DNA of 64,000 bases from contig NW_025932456.1 of NCBI RefSeq assembly GCF_000764305.2, positions 248,001 to 312,000 on the forward strand, written 5' to 3'. Position 1 is the stretch's first letter. Every line of letters starts with the position of its first letter. The DNA comes from Hyalella azteca (lineage: Eukaryota; Arthropoda; Malacostraca; Amphipoda; Hyalellidae). The position numbers and the translations under genes were made by a program. This document shows, in pieces, positions 11,745 through 23,671 of the stretch. The notes beneath the pieces are model-generated. The model was not told the origin of the DNA, made no database searches, and saw only the letters and a program-made list of their open reading frames with translations.

Positions 11745-12856
11745 GTCGTGATAAGAGTAGCGTTGTTGTCGGTGCGGTGGAGGTGGGATTGCATTGGTCG
11801 CTATAATTTTGCACTTGTCGTACATTGCGACAAACTTTTTTCGTAACGCTTCTGTTGTTTATGCGGCGCGATGGACGTTCCGACCTGTTGTTCCATGAAC
11901 ACGTTGTTGTTGTGACCGCTCTGTTGCTTCTGTAATATTATCGGCAGGGTTGCTTGATATTAAAGTGCAATTTTAAAGAAGCTGCTGCCAAGCTTAACTC
12001 TTTTTTGTTTCTAAAATATAACCGGAAATAAGTTCAGCAATAAAGTGTTAAGTTCAGCAATAAGTGTTCAGCAATAAAAGAAAAAAATAAAGTTTGTCTT
12101 CTGTGAACTCAACCTAATAAGCGTTTGCACAAGACTGGCAAACTATTAGGATTTCGTACATGATCTTAAAAAAAGGAAATTATCATCCTGAAACTTGCAA
12201 GGGGCCCGAGTTTTGTGTCACGCTCTGAATAGGCCTGAGCAAAGAGGCCGAGTTCTCTTATGAATTTCTTTGGCCGTAAGCTAATTAGTGGAGCTTACGA
12301 AACTAAGCGAAGTGATCTGATCCTTGTTATTTTTAGTGCGTCCGCGTCATGGGAAGCATCGTATTAATTGGCAAAAGAGCAAAGCATCTCGAAAGAAGAG
12401 TTCTCGTTAGGCAACTCGGTAAAGGTTGCGGTGACATGAAAGGAGCCACTGAAAGGCATCTTAAAATGAAAACAATGGCGCCAGTCCCGCAAAAGGCAAT
12501 TTGGTGGATTTTTGTATCTTAATTACCGAGCTTTTCTTGATCCGGGAAAAGTTTGTGCCGGAGAAGCTGCTCCAACTCGCCTGTTTTGATCCGAGGGCTG
12601 AAATTTTCCTTATCTTAAGAAAATTTTCCGTATCTATCGTGATAGGTTGTACCGTCACGTGCTCAATTGATCGCATTGATAGTTTATGTTGCAGAATTAA
12701 ATTTTTGGTTATTGTATTTACGGTTCTCTATATTTTGGAAAATGTTGTGATGAATCGATTAATCATACAGTAGGTTAATTAAGTATTGTTCAGTCATGAA
12801 CTTGAGATTTTGATTAGCCGCGAGTGTTAGTTGCTCATGCATGGCCGCATATGCGT
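11745..12856. other. No recognisable gene or element
   Basis: Unique-looking DNA. Overlapping short frames on both strands around 12,461-12,773 are not supported by any motif or splice structure. Confidence 0.45.
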
Positions 12857-14040
12857 CACTCTGCCCACTCCCCACAGAGTTATTGCGTCACTCTGCCCAC
12901 TCCCCACAGAGTTATTGCGTCACTCTGCCCACTCCCCACAGAGTTATTGCGTCACTCTGCCCACTCCCCACAGAGTTATTGCGTCACTCTGCCCACTCCC
13001 CACAGAGTTATTGCGTCACTCTGCCCACTCCCCACAGAGTTATTGCGTCACTCTGCCCACTCCCCACAGAGTTATTGCGTCACTCTGCCCACTCCCCACA
13101 GAGTTATTGCGTCACTCTGCCCACTCCCCACAGAGTTATTGCGTCACTCTGCCCACTCCCCACAGAGTTATTGCGTCACTCTGCCCACTCCCCACAGAGT
13201 TATTGCGTCACTCTGCCCACTCCCCACAGAGTTATTGCGTCACTCTGCCCACTCCCCACAGAGTTATTGCGTCACTCTGCCCACTCCCCACAGAGTTATT
13301 GCGTCACTCTGCCCACTCCCCACAGAGTTATTGCGTCACTCTGCCCACTCCCCACAGAGTTATTGCGTCACTCTGCCCACTCCCCACAGAGTTATTGCGT
13401 CACTCTGCCCACTCCCCACAGAGTTATTGCGTCACTCTGCCCACTCCCCACAGAGTTATTGCGTCACTCTGCCCACTCCCCACAGAGTTATTGCGTCACT
13501 CTGCCCACTCCCCACAGAGTTATTGCGTCACTCTGCCCACTCCCCACAGAGTTATTGCGTCACTCTGCCCACTCCCCACAGAGTTATTGCGTCACTCTGC
13601 CCACTCCCCACAGAGTTATTGCGTCACTCTGCCCACTCCCCACAGAGTTATTGCGTCACTCTGCCCACTCCCCACAGAGTTATTGCGTCACTCTGCCCAC
13701 TCCCCACAGAGTTATTGCGTCACTCTGCCCACTCCCCACAGAGTTATTGCGTCACTCTGCCCACTCCCCACAGAGTTATTGCGTCACTCTGCCCACTCCC
13801 CACAGAGTTATTGCGTCACTCTGCCCACTCCCCACAGAGTTATTGCGTCACTCTGCCCACTCCCCACAGAGTTATTGCGTCACTCTGCCCACTCCCCACA
13901 GAGTTATTGCGTCACTCTGCCCACTCCCCACAGAGTTATTGCGTCACTCTGCCCACTCCCCACAGAGTTATTGCGTCACTCTGCCCACTCCCCACAGAGT
14001 TATTGCGTCACTCTGCCCACTCCCCACAGAGTTATTGNGT
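12857..14040. repeat. Homogeneous 32-bp minisatellite, 37 copies
   Basis: Units start at 12,857 and every 32 bp to 14,009, each beginning CACTCTGCCCACTCCCCACA and ending in GCGT. I see no substitution between copies apart from an undetermined base N at 14,038 in the last unit. Because 32 is not a multiple of three, a reading frame cycles through all three phases of the unit, none of which holds a plus-strand stop; this yields three overlapping open frames of over 400 codons. They are artefacts of the array, not genes. Confidence 0.98.
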
Positions 14041-15160
14041 GAGGGTTTGGCAATGGATGGGGTGGAAGGGAGAGAGGGAACATAAACAGGTATAGAGGGA
14101 AGGACAAGGTGAATGGGAGCAGGTCTTGTGAAAGGTGTGAGGAGGCTGTGAGCAGGACAGCTCTAGCTTTTTCATTTCGGTTTGAATTTCTCGTCTATGG
14201 AACATTTCTTTTTTTGAATAGCTTGCATAGGTAATTGATCATTTGTTAATGAATGTTCAGTTTATGAACCATGTGTTTGATCTTTAAAATATATATTTTT
14301 TTCATTTGGTCCTCGAATTCAATACATTTTCTTTGATCAATTGAAATGCGATCGAAAGTCCACGGAATTTGGTTCTCATATTTAATTAACCTCCCATGTC
14401 TGATCAATAAGATCGGACATGCTCGCAATTTCATCAGGTATATTTACCTGTGAAATTTACCTGATATTTATTTGTTATTATTTATTTATTTATTTATGAT
14501 TTGTTATTATTTACATCCTGATAATATTATTATCAGGGATATTTAACTGAGTGCTGCTGCTGCCCTGAGTCCCACAAAACAATATAAATATTTTATTTAA
14601 CTCTTCCATTTATTAACTTTACTTCACTTGCCGCTTCGGTGCGCGGGTTATATTGAATTCCCGTGACCGCGACATCGTTGCAGTTCCTGGTAAAAAAAAT
14701 TGTTACTGAGACACGGCGCCCCAAACTTGATTATACCTTCGTCCCTGCGCGCTGAATGAATTCATCTCCGCGCTGAATGATTTCACTTCCGTGCTGAATG
14801 AATGAGTAATGAATGGTATGGCTTAATTAACAATAAATTAAACGATCTTCAATAACTTTTTCTGAGGACTGGATTCATGCAAGCTTGACCAGCCAGGAAT
14901 ATCAACGACAAAATAACAAAATGGTTTGTGTGTCATAATTATTTATTAAAACTAAATAAATAAATAAAAATTAAACAATGTCGACAATATATAATTTAGA
15001 TAGAAAGGATCCCAGGAGGGGCTACGAGGTACAGGAGACTGTTTGCTCTATAAATACACATTGCTGAGGGATTGCTGAGGATATAGTGCGTTTAGGGGCT
15101 GTGGGGGAGAGAGGGGAGGGCAGGGGAAGGGGAAGAGAGCCGTGGTAGAGTGGGATGGGA
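14041..15160. other. No recognisable gene; short AT microsatellite
   Basis: Flank of the 32-bp array. TATTTATTTATT runs lie near 14,470-14,500 and a GCGCTGAATGA motif recurs near 14,749-14,800. No coding frame is supported. Confidence 0.5.
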
Positions 15161-15168
15161 TGAGTGGG

Positions 15169-15230
15169 GGATACTGCTGCTGCTGCATGTACTGCTGCTG
15201 CTGCTGCTTGTATTGCTGCTGCAGATCACC
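15169..15230. repeat. CTG trinucleotide runs
   Basis: Three CTG runs separated by CATGTA and CTTGTATTG. On the minus strand they read as Gln runs punctuated by Tyr within a 70-codon frame (15,260-15,048), whose coding status is uncertain. Confidence 0.85.
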
Positions 15231-16650
15231 GCCATTATATTGTACACCGCATTCACTCATAACATTTTTTGAGGTAAGGAGGCATTCACAGGTTTTACCG
15301 AAATACGCACTTTATTTAAACTTTTCATTCAATTTTTATTTCATTTTTTATAGTTTCCATGCGCAATAATAATTATTTTATGGCTCATTTTCAGCCGTGT
15401 TTTTTGTTAATCTTTTAAATTTTTTTCTTTCGCTTCTCAATTTACCGAAGATGGTGTTAAACCTTAACAATCTATAAGGTCTTCATTGTTATATATACTG
15501 CATAACTTGGTTTTAGAAAATTTGCATCAGAAATTTTAAAAATTAAATAAATAAATAAAAAGGCTGCTCAATAATTTTTTCCGTGTTAGTTGGACGCAAT
15601 AAGAAATACATGGAATATTTCACCAGAACCGAGACATGGAATGAAATACAAATTTTCTCGAGACGTTCCAAGCCCGTGAGATGACCAGGAGTTGTTCGAA
15701 GATCCGCGTTGGTGAAGAAAGCTCGGATTTTCATGCCATCCATTTAGAACACGGGAAATGCGCACAAAAAAAGACAAAAGTAATCTTGTAGCTTCTAGTT
15801 TTGAGCTTCCCTTTTGAGTTCCCAAACGAAAGATTCCCTGTAAATTTTCTTTCGTCTCGTCCGAAAAATCTCGAGTGATGAAGTCATATAGTGAGCGGCA
15901 AACGCAGTGGCCGCGAGAGCATGGCTTATAACGCGTCAGGTGGTGCTTAGTTAATAGTTTCAATTATCAGTTCAATGGTTTCACTTATGAAATTATTAGT
16001 GCAATAATTTAAGTAGAATCGATCAATCAAAAATATCAAGCATCCTTCAACTCGAGTAATAAGGCATCAATCAATTAATTTTGTCAGTTAAACATGAGTC
16101 AATTCGTTGAATTAATCATTATCGCTGCACGGAATATTAATTTGTCTGCCCAATAGCGTCCGAAAGTACGAACGAAATCTCCCAAAGTAAGAATACGCGA
16201 GATTGTGTTCACTGCGTCCAAGGCCTTTATTATATTATAACAATGCAAGTACTCTACAGTATGAAGGATTCTTTATTGGTATCTAAAAATCTCCATTGGT
16301 ATCTCTTTATCTAAAATCTTCATTGGTATTATTCTAGTCACCTCAATGATTTTTTGTCACCATAAAAATTAATTATTAACGTGTATAGAATATGGTTGCT
16401 CCGCAATATAATTCAGTAAATCTCATTATTTGTTTACTCACTTGTAGACTCCAATGATTTTGCTCCCGCAAAATTCCTGAGTGAGTGAGACTATAGACGC
16501 TCTGTCCGAGTATGTTTGCCGAATTCGATTTGTGTGAGATAAGCGGCACTCCTAAGAGGAAGCATCGCTAATTAATGAGATACGTCATAAGAAGAATATT
16601 AAGTTCCACCAGGAAGCACTGGTACTTTGCCCTCGTTTCCCCTCAAATGA
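15231..16650. other. No recognisable gene or element
   Basis: A 125-codon minus-strand frame (15,963-15,586) crosses this stretch but shows no recognisable motif and overlaps another frame of similar quality. I do not call it. Confidence 0.4.
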
Positions 16651-16653
16651 CAA

Positions 16654-16732
16654 GTGGGTGATGGAGGGTGGGTGAGTGGGTGATGGAGGGTGGGTGAGTG
16701 GGTGATGGAGGGTGGGTGAGTGGGTGTGAGGG
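16654..16732. repeat. 22-bp G-rich minisatellite
   Basis: Units GTGGGTGATGGAGGGTGGGT(GA) start at 16,654, 16,676 and 16,698, with a partial unit at 16,720. The plus strand has repeated GGG tracts spaced 1-7 bases apart, which fits the usual G-quadruplex pattern. Confidence 0.93.
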
Positions 16733-19575
16733 TGGAGCCCCACGTGAGCAATTGGTGAAGTGGGCGCTTTTCTGTAGCATGTCGCGTGGCCGACCACTCG
16801 TGGCTGGATGTCGCTAATGCTTGCCATTGTTTCCTAATGAGCCGTGCAATAATTACTTGAAAAAAACATTCGATGTTGGAGGAGGCATCATTCAAGATGA
16901 CAAGCAGGCATCATTCATTCCCTTCAGTTACATAGCGATCAGTAAAGCTAATTCTTTAAAAATTTAAGTTGTTTCAAAGAAGAATGACTTAGAATTATAT
17001 GGGGTTAATGTTATGCCTTTAGTATGGTTATCGCTGGCTTGGCAATTTTTCATTATCTGTTTGAACTGAAAAGTAATCCATATATTTGCTGGAGGAAGCA
17101 GTTCGTGAGCTAGTGACCAGTTTTGCGAAGAAAATCTTATCTTTTGCCCGCTGAAATAACCGCTTTAGAAATCTCATTTATATTTTCAATTACTGGCTCA
17201 CTTTTTCACTTTGACGGTTTGTTGCTCAATCAATTATTATGATATATTTGCTCTAGAAAGAGCATTACTGACGAAGGCAAAACATCACTAGGAACTGACA
17301 TAATAATAATAGACTGCACTTGACTGCAGTTTATTGCACGTCAGTTGCACTCGCCGTCATTTGTGTTCCCATCATTGCATGAATTACGTTCAGATGCTAG
17401 CATAGGGGCAGAAGTGTGGAAATTATTTATCCCTCATTACTTCTTCCTTTACTTCATTGTCCTCATCTGTGCGATGCTCCATCATCGAGGTTTTAATATT
17501 GTCGCTATGATTGCTTTGGATCACAAGTAATCTGCGGTTCAAGTAATTCACATGGTAAACTAAACACCCAAGCTTTAGGAAAGGCGTGCCACAAATCCGC
17601 TAATTCTAATACATTAATCCTGCCTCGCGCTGCACTCGATGCTTTAGACGCCGTTTGCAGCGCATCAGCCGACACCGCTTATTTCTTATTCATGCGACGA
17701 TCGCGTGCAGGCAAACGCTCTAACTAACATTGGGTCTCATCTCTTAATGTTGTTTTCTGTTAAATTAATAAAGCAGGCTTTCCAGGCCTGCTTCTGCCCC
17801 GCTCCTTAAATAATTTGTTGAGTCACGTTTGTTGTTTTCCAAACGAAATGCACTCTTGCTCTAAGCCGGCCTCTAAATCTGCCTAATCTGATTTGAGTGA
17901 CGTTAAAAGCTTGTCGCAAATATCCTTCAGCTTAGTGCTATGAAATTTTTCATATGTCGAGCTACGAATACGCGGATCGGCGACCGGTCTGCAAATAAAA
18001 CACATAAGCGTTAAGAAGTCAACTAATTTTCGGGGAGACGTCGAAACTTGCACTTCTAGTACAATAATTATTCTCGTCGAGTCTCTAGTCGAGTACACGT
18101 GTGCGAATATTTGTACGTCACCACTGAACTCTGCTTTCATTTACGTCTTTCCTCGAACCGATTTATGACATATCATTATTGCTGCGAATATGCCACGTTC
18201 TACTGAAGGCATAGATTATCATGTTTAAGGGGAAAGATACTGGCAAATACCGTCATAGGAAGTAACTAGTATATAATTTTTTTAGTATCTTCCTGAGATT
18301 TGGTTCGGTGATACTTACATACGTTAGCTAGGTAGCAACACACCCCTTCCCCTCTTCAGCATTTTTTTTGCGCCGATGACAGTGAAAATTAATGAATCAT
18401 TGGTTTATCTTCATGTGCTGCATAATTAGTCTCCTAATCTCGGTCAAATTAAATCATTAAACCAAAATATTTTTTCATAATATCGTGAATTAGAAATTTG
18501 TTTGGAATTTCGCAAAACCATTTTTGTAATCGTTTCTCATTTCTATTCTCAACACAGCAAGATTATACGTTAAGTCTTAATCAAAGATCATCCAGTCTTT
18601 AGGTAAAATATTTTAATCCAATATTTCGTGCTCTGTCTCATGTTCTGATGGTAAAAAATGTTTAGAAAATGAATTTTAATAGCGCGGAATCACGCGCTAG
18701 AGTCGAATTTGTTAGATCATTTGATTAAAATTTCGCTGTACAATATTCGATTGCATTATTTTATTATTTTACAATTTTCTACGCCTCGTTCTCTTAGACG
18801 GATCTTCTCCTACTAGTTTTACTCTCCGGCAAATTTTCATTTTTTTTGTAGCAGTCCATTCTCAAGCTACCTATTTTTTACATTTTTCAGTTGCTTCACG
18901 AAATTTTATTTGTATGTCTTTCTTTCTGTGTTTCGTTCCATTTGTGTTATCTAGTCTTTTTCCCTATATTCTTTCTTCACTTTGCATCTCCGTGACTTTC
19001 TCTTCAAATTTCCAGCTTTCTCCTTAACTTTCCTGTCTTCGCCTCACCCACTAGCAAGACAAACTCTACGGGCTTCGGCCGCCCCCAAACAGCGCACTCC
19101 TTACCTCAAGTTTTTCGTGGAGCGAAGCTCTGTGCTGCAATCCGACGAGCGGCCATTAGTCGTACCGTGAAAGCATAGAATCAGAGCGCTTCTATTTGCT
19201 TTAAAACACAGCGTTATGAACTTGTACTTGTTTAGCAGGAATGATGTCAATGTGACAGTGCATTTTCCAAGGAAGTCTTACGGGTGAGCCTAAAATATAA
19301 AAAACAAAATTACAGATGAGGTTATTAGCTGATCAATTTATTCACAATTATGAGTCACCTTCATATTCCTATTTTAAAATGCATATGAATTTTAAGATGT
19401 GTGTTACTACTTTCTTTGACGTTTGCTTTTGTGAGTAAATCCTTATAGGAATAGGAGTTTCAGATCCATTTAAAATCGAAGCTTATAAGATTTGTTAGAA
19501 TTTAACTAAAGGCGTTTAAATCCGTTCAATACCTTGCAAAATTTCTTATCGAATAGCGCGCATTATTGATAGAAC
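16733..19575. other. No recognisable gene or element
   Basis: AT-rich DNA with only short chance open frames on both strands. No tandem array, transposon end or conserved protein motif was found. Confidence 0.45.
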
Positions 19576-19579
19576 GTTC

Positions 19580-19775
19580 AGTGCAGTAGAGCGTTCATCT
19601 ACTGGCAGAAAGTAAAGCAGGCGGAGCGTTCACCTGTTGCCAGAAAGTGCAGCTGGCGGAGCGTTCATCTGCTGCCAGAAAGTGCAGCTGGCGGAGCGTT
19701 CACCTGTTGCCAGAAAGTGCAGCTGGCGGAGCGTTCACCTGTTGCCAGAAAGTGCAGCTGGCGCAGCGTTCACCT
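19580..19775. repeat. 35-bp minisatellite, about five copies
   Basis: GTTGCCAGAAAGTGCAGCTG begins at 19,636, 19,706 and 19,741, with a GCTGCC variant at 19,671. A diverged unit lies to the left. Confidence 0.95.
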
Positions 19776-20473
19776 GCTACAGGTGGGGCGCGCGACCACC
19801 TGTAGAAGCAGCGCCCCCAAATGCAGCAACAGGTAGAGGGGTTCGGTGGCCGCGCTGGAGGGTGATTTCGGGGATGAGATTCCCGAGGGGCAAGGACAGA
19901 GGGGAGGAAGAAGCGAGGGTAACGAGAAGCTGCGTTCAGAGTGCGCCATGAAACCATTTCCGGCGCTAGAAACTCAACTCGATCTAGTAACATCAACGTT
20001 AAATTTCGTTATCCATGTTCCTGCTTTTTATAGAAGCTGTACAATCTGCTCGATGTTTCTATAGGTCGTCACTAGGGACAGTCACACTAGCAAGGTTAGT
20101 GCATATTTTCCTGAACTCGGCCTAAACGCGGTAGCTACTCTTCCTCAGCTGTTCCAAAAGAAGAGACCCGAGCCTACAGCTTGGGGGGAAGCGGGGGAAG
20201 CGGGGCTGTGGATGGCAGCTTAGGATAGAGACTCTGAAGGGGACGGGGCGGTGCGGGTGGATATTCGGCAGCCCCAAGCGCAACAAGTGTATGGGGAGGC
20301 GCGAGGGGAGGGGTGAAAACTTTAGGCTTTGAACTCTCTTTCCTCGAAACCCGCTTGGCTCCCCTAAAATCCCCTCTAAAAGCGGTGTTTGCTCCCTCGA
20401 AATCCCCTTCGAAAACGGCGCTCTCTCCTCCTCTCATCAGCTGGCGGCGCTCTCGGCCGAGAGCGCCGACGTG

Positions 20474-21157
20474 TGTTGTAGCACTGCGCTCACTGCGCTC
20501 GTCCAGACAGCGTACTGTAACACTGCGCTCACTGCGCTCGTCCAGACATTGTATTGTAACACTGCGCTCGTCCAGACATTGTATTGTAACACTGCGCTCA
20601 TTGCGCTCATCCAGACATTGCATTGTAACACTGCGCTCACTGCGCTCATCCAGACATTGTATTGTAACACTGCGCTCATTGCGCTCATCCAGACATTGCA
20701 TTGTAACACTGCGCTCACTGCGCTCATCCAGACATTGCATTGTAAAACTGCGCTCACTGCGCTCATCCAGACATTGCATTGTAACACTGCGCTCACAGCG
20801 CTCATCCAGACATTGTATTGTAAAACTGCGCTCACTGCGCTCATCCAGACATTGTATTGTAACACTGCGCTCGTCCAGACATTGTATTGTAACACTGCGC
20901 TCGTCCAGACATTGTATTGTAACACTGCGCTCATTGCGCTCGTCCAGACATTGTATTGTAACACTGCGCTCATTGCGCTCATCCAGACATTGCATTGTAA
21001 CACTGCGCTCACTGCGCTCATCCAGACATTGCATTGTAACACTGCGCTCACTGCGCTCATCCAGACATTGCATTGTAACACTGCGCTCACTGCGCTCATC
21101 CAGACATTGCATTGTAACACTGCGCTCACTGCATTGGTCCTGACATTGTTACGTAAC
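20474..21157. repeat. Compound 39-bp / 30-bp minisatellite
   Basis: Around 18 units of the type AACACTGCGCTCACTGCGCT...CCAGACATTG(T/C)ATTGT. Several units lack an internal 9-bp segment and are 30 bp long. Both lengths are multiples of three, so frames stay open across the array on both strands (for example 20,313-21,143 plus and 21,112-20,174 minus). The minus frame reads as a 13-residue motif (QCLDERSERSVTM) followed by a Pro-rich tail. Openness in several frames at once argues that this is a property of the unit and not a gene. Confidence 0.95.
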
Positions 21158-21837
21158 ACAAAACATACTGTAAAGTACAGTATAATACAGGCCAGTACAA
21201 TACAGTACAGTGCTTAAGAGAAGCAACACTACAGTACAGTTTTAGTCAAGTATGTAGCTCGGCCAAAAAATTGCAGAAATGTCCTCCATCTACATTGATG
21301 ATAATTGAATGGAAGAAAGCTTCCATTGAGCCGATGGCTGTTCCTGCTGTGCCTAATCGATGATTAAGATCACATGCTCTGCCTATAGGTAGGTACGATG
21401 TTTGATCGTATTTTCTGTGACAAACTTCCGTGTTCCGTCCGCGTGGGTTCTTTGTCTTCAAATATTTGCGCGGACATCTTCATTCTTCGAGATTTTCTTT
21501 ACCATAGGATGCGGATGTGAAAAGCGCGTCATTATACGCCATTAGGAAGATTCCGTGAGAATCACTTGCCGTGCGTACCCCGCGCGGGACTCAAATCTGA
21601 TTAGGTAAATATTGAATAAAAATTCTATTGCTAATTAAGCCAATAATCATCGGAAGTTTAATTTGTCGTGAATAGAACCGTTTTTGCTGTATTATGCGCA
21701 TACTTAATTCACCATAAAAAATTGTAGAAGAAAAAACATTCAGGCATGATTTCCGATCATTTAACTAATTGGAAATATAAATCATAAATACTTGAGGCTT
21801 CATACAGTTGAGTGGGTCAACAGCACAGGGCTTCTTT

Positions 21838-22453
21838 GCATCGTCTCACGTCTATACAGTCGCGGTCTCCTAGCCTCGTCTCACGTCTATACAGTCGCGG
21901 TCTCCTAGCCTCGTCTCACGTCAATACAGTCGCGGTCTCCTTGCCTCGTCTCACGTCTATACAGTCGCGGTCTCCTTGCCTCGTCTCTCATTGTACAGTC
22001 GCGGTCCCTCACCGTCTCTCATTGTACAGTCACGGTCTCTCATCGTCTCTCATTGTACAGTCACGGTCTCTCATCGTCTCTCGTTGTACAGTCACGGTAT
22101 CTCATCGTTTCTCATTGTACAGTCGCGGTCTCTCATCGTCTCTCGTTGTACAGTCACGGTCTCTCATCGTCTCTCGTTGTACAGTCACGGTATCTCATCG
22201 TCTCTCATTGTACAGTCGCGGTCTCTCATCGTCTCTCGTTGTACAGTCGCGGTCTCTCATCGTCTCGTGTTGTACAGTCACGGCCTCTCATCGTCTCTCG
22301 TTGTGCAGTCGCGATCTTTCATTGTCTCTCGTTGTACAGTCGCGATCTTTCATCGTCTCGCGTTGTACAGTCACGGTCTTTCATCGTCTCGCGTTGTACA
22401 GTCGCAGTCTCTCATCGTCTCGCGTTGTACAGTCGCGGTCTCGGCTCGTCTCC
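21838..22453. repeat. Minisatellite changing from 35-bp to 31-bp units
   Basis: The left part has about four units with CCTCGTCTCACGTCTATACA. From about 21,985 the unit becomes TCTCATCGTCTCTCGTTGTA plus CAGTC(G/A)CGGTC, 31 bp, repeated about 15 times. All units keep TACAGTCGCGGTC or a near copy. Long open frames across it are by-products. Confidence 0.94.
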
Positions 22454-22848
22454 TTTACTAGCGACGTTTGTGTATAATGGAGAAGAAGAGAGGGGGGCGG
22501 TGTGCAGAGGGAGGGGAGCGAAGGGCTTATCGCCCCCCGTATTTCGGGCTCGCGGCGGTCCAGACCCGCCCCTTTAATTTGTGCTGCCAACTGATCTTTC
22601 CTTCGTATACCTGCTGCCGCTGCAGCTGCAGTAGCACCTGTAGCATCAGTAGCGCTGCACCGGCCCTCTACAGCTGCCCCGTAGCGGCGCCCTGCAGCCT
22701 CTGTAAAAACTCTACGTACGAAACCCTTCACACTTGCTCAATTTTCAAACTTTTTTTCTATTATATAAATCAGTCCGAACTGGAGTGACCGGGTGAAGCG
22801 ATACGTTCGCGGACGTCTAGCCTTTAAAGTACCGAAGCGGTGGTGTGC

Positions 22849-22896
22849 GTTGTGCTGTAGCACATGCGTGTGTAGAATGTTGTGCTGTAGCACATA
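22849..22896. repeat. Duplicated short palindrome
   Basis: TTGTGCTGTAGCACAT occurs twice, 30 bp apart. Each copy contains the inverted pair TGTGCT / AGCACA with a two-base centre. Confidence 0.85.
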
Positions 22897-23470
22897 CGAA
22901 AATAGTACGGGCAAGGAATCCATGGACAAGTGAGTGACGGTTGCGAAAATTTATGTAATGCCCAGCATGGAATGATCTTGGAATGATCTCCTTTCGCATC
23001 ACATCGAGTCTCTATTATATGTGTGTGGTTAGTATTCACGAAATTTTTGATGGGATCAGTGACAGCTTCATTAACTGCAAAATTACATCAAAAATTTTTA
23101 TTGTATTTCAATGATTTACGTGACTTTCAGTATACTTTTTTAGGGATTATCAAGACTTCTTTTAATTTGGAACATCTTATCAGTTAAAGGTGATGCTTTA
23201 GTGCCTTTATTGAGGCTGAATACGTGTCATTTATTCATCACTGGACTGACAAACTTATTGTTGTCATATGAGCGGAAATATATCGTCGATGAACAATTTC
23301 TGTCTTCATATTAGATTATTATGAACCCGCAAACAGGAGACATGGTTTGAATGTGTGTAAAATGAAATAAATATTTTAGTGTAATTAATAACATCCGCCG
23401 TGCGTCCAACTGATTCATCTGCTGATCTGCTCGCTGCATTCACTGACTTCTGCAGCGATGACGTCACGCG

Positions 23471-23671
23471 GCCGTGGCATGACGTTGCTCAGGTGAGTGG
23501 CAGAGCCGTGGCATGACGTGGCTCAGGTGAGTGGCAGAGCCGTGGCATGACGTGGCTCAGGTGAGTGGCAGAGCCGTGGCATGACGTGGCTCAGGTGAGT
23601 GGCAGGGCCGTGGCATGACGTGGCTCAGGTGAGTGGCAGGGCCGTGGCATGACGTGGCTCAGGTGAGTGGT
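23471..23671. repeat. 34-bp minisatellite containing a perfect 5' splice-site motif
   Basis: Six units begin GCCGTGGCATGACGT(G/T)GCTC at 23,471 and every 34 bp. Each carries CAGGTGAGT, the metazoan donor consensus, with the GT at 23,493 and every 34 bp after. Confidence 0.96.

Noticed and set aside
12857..14040. Possible CRISPR-like array
   Set aside because: The units are directly adjacent with no variable spacers, and the DNA is eukaryotic.
12824..14095. Three overlapping plus-strand open frames of over 400 codons
   Set aside because: They are the same 32-bp repeat read in three phases; nothing outside the array is protein-like.
15586..15963. 125-codon minus-strand frame
   Set aside because: No recognisable motif, no repeat signature and an equally good frame overlapping it; treated as chance.
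20174..21217. Long frames on both strands (up to 312 codons)
   Set aside because: Several frames are open at once because the 39/30-bp unit lacks stops. I see no start context, splice sites or family motif.
21812..22577. Ser/Arg/Leu-rich frames of 160-220 codons
   Set aside because: Products of the 35/31-bp minisatellite in three phases.
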